DNA of 64,000 bases from positions 130,179-194,178 of the forward strand of contig NZ_RCIO01000002.1 of assembly GCF_004000235.1 (NCBI RefSeq). Reading direction: 5' to 3'. The position numbers were made by a program, and so were the translations under genes. The number at the start of each line of letters is the position of its first letter. The first letter of the stretch is position 1. The DNA comes from Mesorhizobium sp. Z1-4. Its GTDB lineage: Bacteria > Pseudomonadota > Alphaproteobacteria > Rhizobiales > Rhizobiaceae. A model generated the notes under the pieces. The model was not told the DNA's origin and did not search any database. It saw only the letters and a program-made list of their open reading frames with translations. Shown in pieces: positions 17,081 to 25,168 of this stretch.

Positions 17081-20000
17081 ATGGATATTGTCAAGCTCGC
17101 GATCAGGAATTCGCGGCTCACACTTGCTACGCTGGTTTTCCTGATCATCGCGGGGGCGCTGTCCTACCTGTCGATCCCGAAGGAGGCGGAGCCGGATGTC
17201 GCGATTCCGATCCTTTATATCAGCCTTGGTTATCAGGGCATTTCGCCCGAGGATTCGGAGCGCCTCCTGCTGCGCCCGGTCGAAGCCCAGGTCAAGGGCA
17301 TCAAGGGTCTGAAGGAAATGAAGTCCTCCGCTTATCAGGGCGGAGGGTTCGTGCTTCTGGAGTTCGACCCGTCAACCAATCTCAGCACCGCGCTGGAAGA
17401 CACGCGCAACAAGGTTTCGGACGCCAAACGTGACCTGCCGAGCGGTGCGGACGACCCGACGGTCAACGAGGTCAACATCTCGGAATTCCCGGTTCTGGTG
17501 GTCACGTTGTCCGGCCACATTCCAGAGCGTGCGCTGACGGCAGCGGCGCGTGAGTTGCGCGACCTGATCGAAGAAGTTCCAGGTGTGCTCGAGGCATCGC
17601 TTCAGGGCGCGCGCGACGATCTCGTGGAAGTCGTCATCGACCCGATGAAGCTCTCGTCCTACGGCCTGCGCCTCGACCAGATGGTTCAGGCGATCGGAGC
17701 TTCCAACAGCCTTGTTGCGGCAGGTGCGCTGAAAGGCGAAGAGGGCAGCTACCCGGTCAAGGTGCCGGCGCTGATCGAGACTGTCGAGGACGTTGCCAAC
17801 CTGCCGATCGTGGCGTCGGGCAATGCGGTCGTGCGGGCTCAGGATCTTGCCACGATCCGCTCGACCTACAAGGACGCGGTGACGATTACGCGGCTCGACG
17901 GCGAGCCCGCGATAGCGATCGAGGTCAAGAAGCGGACCGGCGCAAACATCGTGGAAACGATCGAGGCGACGAAGCTGGTGGCCGACAATTTCGCCGCGCG
18001 CATGCCCGAAGGCGTCAACGTTACCTACACCCAGGACAAGTCGGTTTTCGTCAACCAGCTGCTCGGCGATCTGCAGAACCACGTGATGATCGCCGTCATC
18101 CTGGTGTTCATCGTCATTCTGTACGCGCTGACGGGCCGTGCATCGCTGCTGATCGGCCTGGCAATTCCAGCATCGTTCCTGATGGGTATCCTGGCGTTGG
18201 CGATGCTGGGTTACACGATGAACATGATCGTGCTGTTCAGCCTCATCCTGGCCGTCGGCATGCTCGTGGACGACGCCATCATCGTGACCGAGTTTGCCGA
18301 ACGGCGCATGTCGGAAGGCATGCCGAAGGAGCAGGCATTCGAGCTTGCCGCCAAGCGTATGGCCGGTCCGGTCATCGCCGCGACGATGACCCGTATCGCC
18401 GCATTCTCGCCGCTGCTCTTCTGGCCGGGCATCATCGGCGACTTCATGAAATATCTGCCGATCACGCTGATCGTGACGCTGGCCGCATCGATGCTCTATG
18501 CGCTGGTGTTCACGCCGACGCTTGGCGCGATCTTCGCAAAGGTGCATGTGCAGGACGATGAGGAGCGCAACCGCGACGGCCTCTACATGAAGCTTGTGCG
18601 CAGCGCCGTCCGGTATCCGAAGACCGTGCTGCTGCTGACGGTCCTGCTTCTGACCGGTATTGTGCAGGGCTACGGAAAGTACGGCGCCGGCGTCGAATTC
18701 TTCCCCAGTGTCGAGCCCGACTACGGCCTGCTCTATGTGCATGCGCGCGGCAACCTTTCGCTGCAGGAACAGGATGCACTGACCCGTCAGGCCGAAGAGC
18801 GTCTGCTCGGCTGGCCGGGCATCAAGTCGGTCTACACACGGGTCGGTTCGACCCGTGGCGGCGGGGCCGACGTTCCCGAGGATGTCGTTGGTGTGATCCA
18901 GTACGAATTCGTCGACTGGCGTGAGCGCAAGCCGGCCAATGACATTCTGGACGACCTGCGTATTGCCATGGCCGGCATCGCCGGCGCGGAAGTGGAAGTG
19001 CGTGTGCCCGATGCCGGACCGCCGACCGGCCAGGCGATCCAGGTGCGCCTGTCGGCGGCCGATCCAACCGGCCTCAACGAGACGGCGGCGCGCGTGGCCG
19101 AAGCCGTGGCCAAGGTGCCGGGCGCCATCGACATCACCGACGGCCTACCGCCGCCCGGTGTCGATTGGGCACTCGAGATCGACCGCACCAAAGCCGCACA
19201 ATACGGCATCAGCCCCTATTCGGTGGGCACGGTGGTGCAGCTTGTGACCACGGGTCTCAAACTCACCGACTACCGCCCCGCCGGTGTGGACGACGCCGTC
19301 GACATCCGCCTGCGCCTGCCGGAAGACCGGCGCACGTTGGCGACGCTCGATCAGCTGCGGGTGGAAACTGCTCAGGGTTCGGTGCCGATCTCCAACTTCG
19401 TGACGCGCGTCGCGGAGAAGCGGACGGGCGTTCTCAACCGGATCGACGGCGAGCGCACGATCGTCGTGCAGGGCAATGTCGCGTCGGGGTTCCAGGATGC
19501 CGTGGTGCAGGCAGCGGTAAAGGACACCGTTGGCGCAATGGATCTCGGCCAAGTCAAATGGGAACTCGCCGGGTCCAACCAGGACAGCGAGGAGGCCTCG
19601 GCTTTCCTGTCGAAGGCTTTCGGTGCGGCAATCTTCCTGATCTTCATCGTGCTTCTGGCGCAGTTCAACAAATTCACCAGCGTGTTTCTGGTGCTGATGA
19701 CTGTGATCATGGCGACCATCGGCGTGTTTCTGGGCTTGCTCATCACCGGCCAGACCTTCGTAATCGTAATGTCGGGTATTGGCGTGATCGCGCTGGCAGG
19801 CGTGGTGGTGAACAACAACATCGTGCTGATCGACACCTATGACCGCCTGCGGTCCGAAGGGTGGACCAAGATCGACGCGGTGCTGCAGACCTGCCGCGAA
19901 CGTGCGCGCCCCGTGGTGCTGACGGCCATCTCGGCAATTCTCGGTGTGCTGCCGATCGCATTCGGGCTTGGGCTTGAGCTGTTCCATCACGAGACGACGA

Positions 20001-20269
20001 TCAACGCGCCGTCGACGCAGTGGTGGATTGCGCTTTCGAGCGCCATCGTGTTCGGCCTCGCCTTTGCCACGCTGCTGACCCTGATCGTGACGCCGGCGGC
20101 GCTGATGGTGTTCACGCGCGAGAAAAAGCCGGAAGGCGAACGCCGCAGCCTGCTCGGCCGGTTGTTCCGCCGCCGTTCCAGGTCCGGCGAGACAGCGGGC
20201 GTGAAGAGCGACGAAGATGCCGCGGAAGGGGATTTCCCGGCAGTGAGTTATCCCAAAGCTGCCGAATAG
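17081..20269 (+). CDS. RND-family efflux transporter permease (AcrB/MexB superfamily)
   Basis: This 1062-residue inner-membrane proton antiporter expels hydrophobic compounds with its adaptor. It has the usual twelve-helix plan with two large periplasmic loops: the first helix is at about 12-30, a helix block at about 335-530 includes GMLVDDAIIVTEFAERR, and a second block at about 855-1030 includes GVVVNNNIVLIDTYDRLR. Helix 4 has the expected acidic pair. The C-terminal 40 residues are charged (REKKPEGERRSLLG). The sequence resembles the smaller CusA/MexB-like alphaproteobacterial pumps; the substrate cannot be read. A perfect palindromic terminator follows. Confidence 0.93.
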   Translation: MDIVKLAIRNSRLTLATLVFLIIAGALSYLSIPKEAEPDVAIPILYISLGYQGISPEDSERLLLRPVEAQVKGIKGLKEMKSSAYQGGGFVLLEFDPSTNLSTALEDTRNKVSDAKRDLPSGADDPTVNEVNISEFPVLVVTLSGHIPERALTAAARELRDLIEEVPGVLEASLQGARDDLVEVVIDPMKLSSYGLRLDQMVQAIGASNSLVAAGALKGEEGSYPVKVPALIETVEDVANLPIVASGNAVVRAQDLATIRSTYKDAVTITRLDGEPAIAIEVKKRTGANIVETIEATKLVADNFAARMPEGVNVTYTQDKSVFVNQLLGDLQNHVMIAVILVFIVILYALTGRASLLIGLAIPASFLMGILALAMLGYTMNMIVLFSLILAVGMLVDDAIIVTEFAERRMSEGMPKEQAFELAAKRMAGPVIAATMTRIAAFSPLLFWPGIIGDFMKYLPITLIVTLAASMLYALVFTPTLGAIFAKVHVQDDEERNRDGLYMKLVRSAVRYPKTVLLLTVLLLTGIVQGYGKYGAGVEFFPSVEPDYGLLYVHARGNLSLQEQDALTRQAEERLLGWPGIKSVYTRVGSTRGGGADVPEDVVGVIQYEFVDWRERKPANDILDDLRIAMAGIAGAEVEVRVPDAGPPTGQAIQVRLSAADPTGLNETAARVAEAVAKVPGAIDITDGLPPPGVDWALEIDRTKAAQYGISPYSVGTVVQLVTTGLKLTDYRPAGVDDAVDIRLRLPEDRRTLATLDQLRVETAQGSVPISNFVTRVAEKRTGVLNRIDGERTIVVQGNVASGFQDAVVQAAVKDTVGAMDLGQVKWELAGSNQDSEEASAFLSKAFGAAIFLIFIVLLAQFNKFTSVFLVLMTVIMATIGVFLGLLITGQTFVIVMSGIGVIALAGVVVNNNIVLIDTYDRLRSEGWTKIDAVLQTCRERARPVVLTAISAILGVLPIAFGLGLELFHHETTINAPSTQWWIALSSAIVFGLAFATLLTLIVTPAALMVFTREKKPEGERRSLLGRLFRRRSRSGETAGVKSDEDAAEGDFPAVSYPKAAE

Positions 20270-20293
20270 GCGCCGGCATGCCAGGAACAGGAG

Positions 20294-20324
20294 AACGGCG
20301 CGGATATCCGCGCCGTTTCTTTTT
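20294..20324 (+). terminator. Terminator after the RND operon
   Basis: The 24-base segment 20294-20317 is a perfect palindrome with arms reading AACGGCGCGGAT, followed by TCTTTTT. It lies 24 bases after the pump stop codon and close to the end of the convergent gene, so it may act for both. Confidence 0.8.
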
Positions 20325-20341
20325 GGGCGCCGGTCGCCGCA

Positions 20342-21301
20342 TCATGCGGCGTTGCGCTTTGGTTCCGTTTCAAAACCAAGATCTGCCAGCGCAGCGGCTA
20401 CCGCTTCGTCCAGCGGCGTATGCGGTACAGGGCCGATGACGGCCTCAAGCCTGCCGGACACCAGCCGGTGTGGCTGCAGGCGCAGATAGCTCATCTCCGC
20501 AATTTCCCACATCATGGCGTTGACCATGCCGGCAAGCCTGACCGTCCACCAGGGCAAAGCGCTGAGGCGCAGCGGTTTGCCGAGAGCCTTTTCGGCGGCC
20601 GTCTTCATCTGCAGTTCTGTGACGGCATGGCCGGTGAAGTGGAAGACCTCGAACGGACCGAGCTTGCCGGTATTCTCGACCAGCGCGACGAATGCTCGCG
20701 CAAGGTCGGGCAAATAGGCCCATTCGTGAACGAGGTTCGCCGGGCCGGCGGTGGTGTAGACGCCCTTGCCGAGCTTCTTTGTCATCACGAGGTCGAACCA
20801 CGAACCTGTGCCGGTGCCGCCGAAGAAATCGCCGGCGCGCAGTATCGCCGTGCGGACGCCCCGCTCACGGGCCGCCTTCTCGAACAGGCTTTCCATCTCG
20901 ACGCGAATGCGTCCTTTGCGCGTCGTCGGGTTGAAGGGAAGGTCTTCGCGCAACTCGACCGGCAGCGGGCTGCCGAAATTGTAGACATTGCCTGGAAAGA
21001 GGTGGAGCGCGCCGCTGGCTTCGCAGGCGGCCATGACATTGCGCGCCAATGGCATGCACATCTCAACCCAGTCAGTGTAAAGCGGATTAAGGCCGTTGAA
21101 GATGATGTCCATACCCTGCGTTGCACGCACAAGAGCCGCCTGGTCCAGTGCGTCGGTCGCGACCGCCTGTGCGCCGTCCAGCTCAGGCGGCAGCTTGCCG
21201 TCGCGGGTTATGGCCCGGACCGAATAGCCTGCCTCGAGGAAAGCTTTCGCGACCGTGCGGCCGAGGCGCCCGCGTGCTCCGAGAATTGCGATCGTTTTCA
21301 T
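20342..21301 (-). CDS. NAD(P)-binding epimerase/NmrA-like protein (extended SDR)
   Basis: This 319-residue protein starts MKTIAILGARGRLGRTVAKAF, a Rossmann fold with the GxxGxxG motif. It shows DALDQAALVRATQG, FNGLNP, GNVYNFG and HEWAYLPDLARAFV, as in NAD-dependent epimerase/dehydratase relatives. The usual YxxxK dyad is not clear, so it may be a reductase-like or regulatory member. It is divergent from a LysR regulator across 106 bases holding an inverted-repeat operator candidate, so it is probably that regulator's target. The substrate is unknown. Confidence 0.8.
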   Translation of the reverse strand: MKTIAILGARGRLGRTVAKAFLEAGYSVRAITRDGKLPPELDGAQAVATDALDQAALVRATQGMDIIFNGLNPLYTDWVEMCMPLARNVMAACEASGALHLFPGNVYNFGSPLPVELREDLPFNPTTRKGRIRVEMESLFEKAARERGVRTAILRAGDFFGGTGTGSWFDLVMTKKLGKGVYTTAGPANLVHEWAYLPDLARAFVALVENTGKLGPFEVFHFTGHAVTELQMKTAAEKALGKPLRLSALPWWTVRLAGMVNAMMWEIAEMSYLRLQPHRLVSGRLEAVIGPVPHTPLDEAVAAALADLGFETEPKRNAA

Positions 21302-21348
21302 GACGGATATCTCCTGCCGTTTCGATATTCATCATATGCGTCATCCAG

Positions 21349-21398
21349 ATTTGAATTATAATCGCCTAACCTTGAGGCATGGATATTCAAATTTGAAT
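21349..21398. promoter_or_regulatory. Candidate LysR operator between the epimerase-like gene and its LysR regulator
   Basis: ATTCAAATTTGAAT at 21385-21398 is a perfect 14-base palindrome. The half word ATTTGAAT recurs at 21349-21356, exactly 42 bases (about four helical turns) from its copy inside the palindrome. This is the arrangement expected for a LysR tetramer bound at two sites. Confidence 0.55.
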
Positions 21399-21407
21399 GG
21401 ATGAAGC

Positions 21408-22295
21408 ATGGCGGAATTCGATTGGAACCTGATCAGGAGTTTCGTCGCAGTCGCCGAGGCCGGCAGCCTGTCGGAGGCGGCACGCCGGCTTTCCTCGAGC
21501 CAGCCGACCCTCGGCCGCCACGTTGCGGAACTGGAAACGGCTCTGGGCGCCGTGCTCTTCCGGCGCGGGCGCAGCGGATATGAGCTGACCGAGAACGGCG
21601 CGGCGTTTCTCGACCGTGCGAAAGCAATGCGTGACAACGCGGATACGATTTCCCGCCTCGCCGTCGGACGGGAAGAAAAGGTTGCAGGGACGGTGCGTAT
21701 CACCGCAAGCGAGGTGGTGGCGACGTATGTGCTTCCATCGATCATGGCGCGCCTGGGCAGGAGCGAACCCGATATTGAAGTCGAGATCGTTGCCAGCGAT
21801 CAGGTCGGCAACCTGCTGCGCCGCGACGCCGATATCGCGGTGCGCATGGTGGAGCCGGCGCAAAACGACATCATTGCCCGCAAGATCGCCGACCTGCCGC
21901 TGACCGCATGCGCGGCATCGAGTTACCTAGAACGGCGGGGACACCCCAAGACCGCGACCGACCTTCGGGACCACGACATTGTCGGCTACGACCGGGCCGA
22001 CGACATCATTCAGGGTTTCGCGCAGTTCGGACTTTCGGTCGACCGGCACGCCTTTCGGTTCAGAACCGACAATCAGGTCGTGTTCTGGGAGGCTGTGCGT
22101 GCCGGAAACGGTATCGGGTTTGCGCAACTTTCGCTGGTGAAGCGCGATGCTCTGGTCGAGCCATTGCTGCAGGGACTGCCCTTGCCGGTTCTGCCGATGT
22201 GGCTGGCGATGCATCACGATGTTCGCCACAGCCCGCGTATCAGGCGCGTTGCCGATTTCCTGTTTGCCGAGCTGAAAACCTATGCCGCGGTCTGA
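21408..22295 (+). CDS. LysR-family transcriptional regulator
   Basis: This 295-residue regulator has the N-terminal winged helix (WNLIRSFVAVAEAGSLSEAARRLSSSQPTLGRHVAELE, about residues 6-44) and a periplasmic-binding-like effector domain from about 90. ATG 21408 follows GGATGAAGC. It is divergent from the epimerase-like gene and probably controls it through the palindromes in between. The 3' end overlaps the convergent MFS gene by 16 bases. The effector is unknown. Confidence 0.9.
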   Translation: MAEFDWNLIRSFVAVAEAGSLSEAARRLSSSQPTLGRHVAELETALGAVLFRRGRSGYELTENGAAFLDRAKAMRDNADTISRLAVGREEKVAGTVRITASEVVATYVLPSIMARLGRSEPDIEVEIVASDQVGNLLRRDADIAVRMVEPAQNDIIARKIADLPLTACAASSYLERRGHPKTATDLRDHDIVGYDRADDIIQGFAQFGLSVDRHAFRFRTDNQVVFWEAVRAGNGIGFAQLSLVKRDALVEPLLQGLPLPVLPMWLAMHHDVRHSPRIRRVADFLFAELKTYAAV

Positions 22296-23458
22296 GCCCC
22301 CGGCATGTCGGCGGCGCGCGCCAGCCCCGCCATGAGGGCGACGAGCACCAGCATCATCGCAAGGGTCACGAAAACCGGGCCAAAGCCGGTATTCTGGCCG
22401 GCAAATCCAATGATAGACGGCGCTACGAGCAGGCCGGAATAGCCCATCGCCGTAACTGTCGACAGACCCGCTCCGGAGGTGTCTGCGGGATGATTTCCGG
22501 CGGCCGAAAAGGCGATCGGAACCATATTGGCGGTGCCGAAGCCGCAGATCGCAAAGGCAATGATCGCAACCCAGTCGTTGGCTGCTAGGCCGGCGGCAAA
22601 CATGCCGGCAGCGGCGATCAGGGCCGATGCGCGCAGCGTCGTTACCGCGCCGAAGCGTGTGCGAACGCCGTCACCGACAAAACGCGTGACAGCCATCGCG
22701 CCGGAAAAGGCTGCATAGGCGAGGCCGGCAACGGCAATTTCGCTGCCAAACTCCTGTCGGATAAAAATGGCGGCCCAGTCGAGAACCGCGCCTTCCGGAA
22801 CCATTGAAAGCAGCGCGACAATGCCGGTGAGATATATTGCCGGCGAGCGAGGAAAGCCGAATTTGGTGGGCGATCCGCTCACCGGACGCTCTTCGTTGAT
22901 CAGAAAACTTACGGCGCAGGCAACGAGAACCAATGCCACCACCGTGGCCAGGATTGCGTGGACCAGATGTCCGTATTGCTGAATTGCCAGGCTGCCTGCA
23001 GCGCCGCCGGCAAAGCCGCCGAGACTCCAGAAGCCGTGCGAGGATGACATGATCGCCCGGCGCAGCTTCTTTTCGACCGCAACCGCGTTGGTGTTCATGG
23101 CGACGTCCATGCCGCCGATAAGTCCGCCGAACAGGAAGAGCATAATCGCTGCAACCCAGACGTTCGGCACAAGGGCGATGCCCAGCAACGCGAAGGCGCA
23201 GACAAATGAAAAGCCGCGAAGGACGGTTCGCGATCCCAGACGGTGGATGAGCCATCCGCACCAGGGCATGGCAATGAGCGCCCCGACGCCGAAACCCACG
23301 ATCAGCAGACCGAGCGTGAATTCGGTGATCTCAAGCCTGGTCAAGAAGACTGGGATCTGCGGCGCCCAGCTGCCAACGAGAAAGCCGTTGGCGAAAAAGA
23401 GGGTCGCGACCGCCCAGCGTCCGCGTTCTGCGGCAGCTTCTGTTTGGCAGCTGTTCAA
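22280..23458 (-). CDS. Major facilitator superfamily transporter
   Basis: This 392-residue protein has about twelve membrane helices and the loop 2-3 motif region GWLIHRLGSRTVLRG. It resembles YbjJ/YfcJ-type single-component MFS carriers; the substrate is not evident. The start appears to be TTG at 23458, with GAGGT seven bases upstream; no ATG occurs before the conserved first helix (VATLFFANGFLVGSWAP). It overlaps the end of the LysR gene convergently. Confidence 0.85.
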   Translation of the reverse strand: MNSCQTEAAAERGRWAVATLFFANGFLVGSWAPQIPVFLTRLEITEFTLGLLIVGFGVGALIAMPWCGWLIHRLGSRTVLRGFSFVCAFALLGIALVPNVWVAAIMLFLFGGLIGGMDVAMNTNAVAVEKKLRRAIMSSSHGFWSLGGFAGGAAGSLAIQQYGHLVHAILATVVALVLVACAVSFLINEERPVSGSPTKFGFPRSPAIYLTGIVALLSMVPEGAVLDWAAIFIRQEFGSEIAVAGLAYAAFSGAMAVTRFVGDGVRTRFGAVTTLRASALIAAAGMFAAGLAANDWVAIIAFAICGFGTANMVPIAFSAAGNHPADTSGAGLSTVTAMGYSGLLVAPSIIGFAGQNTGFGPVFVTLAMMLVLVALMAGLARAADMPGAQTAA

Positions 23459-23669
23459 GGATCGACCTCGCTACAATCGGTGCACGCTAAATCGATTGAA
23501 TGGCAAGTCAAGCACGAAGCACGGCGGATGATTGTGCCAGTCATCCGGTCGCCGCATTGCCGACCAACGGGCGCCATATTCGGATTCCAATAAGTAGCCA
23601 GGGGGCGCCGCGATACCGATCCTCGGAATGAGGAGCGTTGCTGCCGCGGGTTGTGAGTAGAGAGTAGCG

Positions 23670-24398
23670 ATGAACGGCCCCGTCAAATCCGTCACCCGCC
23701 CACATGTTGTTTCGTCTGCTGCCGCGGGTGCTGCTTTACAGCGGCATCGTGTCATGGCGAGCCAGTTTCCGTCTTCGGACGGAACGGGCGCGGCCACAGT
23801 GATCATGTCCGCCACTGGCCTGGTTGTGCTTGCAGCGGCCGCTGGCATGTTTTTCCTGTCCTCGCCTCAGGAGGAACCTGCCGCGGCCCAGCCGCCGGTA
23901 GTATTGGAAGAACAACAACCGGTCGCCGGCGCTGAGGCCAGAGTGCCTGCTGCCGCAGAGCGGGTTCCGGAGCCTGTTTTCCAAACCGCCGGCACGGAAG
24001 TTGAGACGGCGGAGATGCCGCCAGCGTTGCCGAATGCTGCTGACGTGGCGGCCATACTTTCCGATCACGACAGTGGCGGTGCGTCCGTCGTTGCGGTTGC
24101 GGAAACGGTGGAAGAACTGCTGGCTCTGGAAGAAATCCAGAGCCGCGAGGTCGAAGCGGATCTCGCGCGAACGTCGGACGAAATCACCGCGGCCATCCAA
24201 CCCGAAGCCGGCCCGAAGGTCAGTGCTGCTGCCACCACCTGGGTCAACATGCGTTCGGGACCGTCGGACGATGCCGAAGTGCTGATGGTCGTCCCCGGCG
24301 GGGCAGACATAGAGGCGGAGACCGGGTGCAACTGGTGTGCGGTCACCTATGACGGCCGTGCCGGCTATATCTACAAGAGTTTCATCAGCTATCGTTAG
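23670..24398 (+). CDS. SH3-domain (SH3_3) protein with an N-terminal membrane anchor
   Basis: This 242-residue protein has one hydrophobic segment at about 43-63 (VIMSATGLVVLAAAAGMFFL), an Ala/Glu/Pro-rich spacer to about 180, and a C-terminal bacterial SH3 domain. The SH3 part shows TTWVNMRSGPSDDAEVLMVV and GRAGYIYKSFISY. Such domains usually bind peptidoglycan or assist cell-wall enzymes, so a periplasmic anchored role is likely. ATG 23754 (MASQFPSSDG) is an alternative start. Confidence 0.75.
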   Translation: MNGPVKSVTRPHVVSSAAAGAALQRHRVMASQFPSSDGTGAATVIMSATGLVVLAAAAGMFFLSSPQEEPAAAQPPVVLEEQQPVAGAEARVPAAAERVPEPVFQTAGTEVETAEMPPALPNAADVAAILSDHDSGGASVVAVAETVEELLALEEIQSREVEADLARTSDEITAAIQPEAGPKVSAAATTWVNMRSGPSDDAEVLMVVPGGADIEAETGCNWCAVTYDGRAGYIYKSFISYR

Positions 24399-24636
24399 TC
24401 AAGCTGCAAATGCAGATACGCCGCTGAAGCAGGCGAGTTCCACGTCTTCCTCATTGATAAATCAATAAAATAGAATCCTTCGGCTGCATGAGGTACGCAA
24501 GTCACATTGTATTTCTTATCAATTTTTATCTGAACTTGTATCCGGTTGAAAGAAAGCCAAATATAATCAGTATTGATTAGATGCGTACTATCAGTTTTTA
24601 TTAGTGTCGGGGCGTAAACGAGGGAAGGTCACTGCC
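24399..24636. promoter_or_regulatory. AT-rich leader of the avidin gene
   Basis: This 238-base gap is clearly AT-richer than its neighbours and has no gene. It contains ATTGATAAATCAAT at 24453-24466 (6-base inverted arms around AA), TTATCAAT at 24516-24523 and ATTGAT at 24572-24577, a repeated ATTGAT/ATCAAT word on both strands. It may hold operator sites or binding sites for an AT-preferring silencer such as MucR; this is inference. Confidence 0.45.
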
Positions 24637-25104
24637 ATGTTGCGAAAAATAGCATTCGGTGGATTGATGCTCGCCGTATCGACGCCGGCTTTTGCATTCG
24701 ACGTGTCGACGTTCACTGATTTTTCCAGCCTGGTTTCTGTTTCCAGCACCTGGAAGAACCAGTCCGGCTCGACGATGATGATCAGTGTCGATTCATTCGG
24801 CAATGTCAGCGGGCAATACATCAACCGGGCGACCGGAACCGGCTGCCAGAATACGCCCTATCCTCTTGTTGGCCGCGTCAACAACAACTTCATCGCTTTC
24901 TCGGTCGCCTGGAACAACGCAACCGAGAACTGCAATTCGGCCACCGGGTGGGCGGGTTACGCGCAAGCGACCGGTTCCGACGTGCAGATCGTAACCAACT
25001 GGAACCTCGCATATGAGGATCCTGCCGGTCCGCGAATAGAGCAGGGCAGCGACACGTTCACCTACGTGCCGCAGACGATGACAAAGACATTCCGGCTGGA
25101 GTAG
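24637..25104 (+). CDS. Secreted avidin-family biotin-binding protein (rhizavidin-like)
   Basis: This 155-residue protein has a signal peptide (MLRKIAFGGLMLAVSTPAFA, cleavage after Ala20) and one avidin barrel. Predicted biotin contacts by comparison with streptavidin and rhizavidin are all present: Asn41 and Ser45 (NQSGS), Tyr61, Trp92, Ser101 and Thr103 with Trp105 (SATGW), Trp122 and Asp139. Cys70 and Cys99 match the extra disulphide of the dimeric rhizavidin group, and the tryptophan donated by a neighbouring subunit in streptavidin is absent, as in that group. The ATG at 24637 has AAGG eight bases upstream. It is convergent with pyruvate carboxylase, a biotin enzyme, across a shared hairpin. 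Confidence 0.93.
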   Translation: MLRKIAFGGLMLAVSTPAFAFDVSTFTDFSSLVSVSSTWKNQSGSTMMISVDSFGNVSGQYINRATGTGCQNTPYPLVGRVNNNFIAFSVAWNNATENCNSATGWAGYAQATGSDVQIVTNWNLAYEDPAGPRIEQGSDTFTYVPQTMTKTFRLE

Positions 25105-25124
25105 GCGCAGTGCGAATAAAGCAG

Positions 25125-25150
25125 CTTACCCTCCCCCTGGGGAGGGTAAG
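25125..25150. terminator. Hairpin between avidin and pyruvate carboxylase genes
   Basis: CTTACCCTCCCC and GGGGAGGGTAAG form a perfect 12-base stem around CT. It lies between two convergent genes and may end transcription from both sides, although T-runs are short. It is also similar in style to the dispersed hairpins near the right end. Confidence 0.65.
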
Positions 25151-25168
25151 TCCGTGTAGCCCGTAGCG

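Noticed and set aside
20294-20317. Perfect 24-base palindrome as a regulator site
   Set aside because: The T-rich stretch right after it and its place after the RND pump make a terminator the simpler reading.
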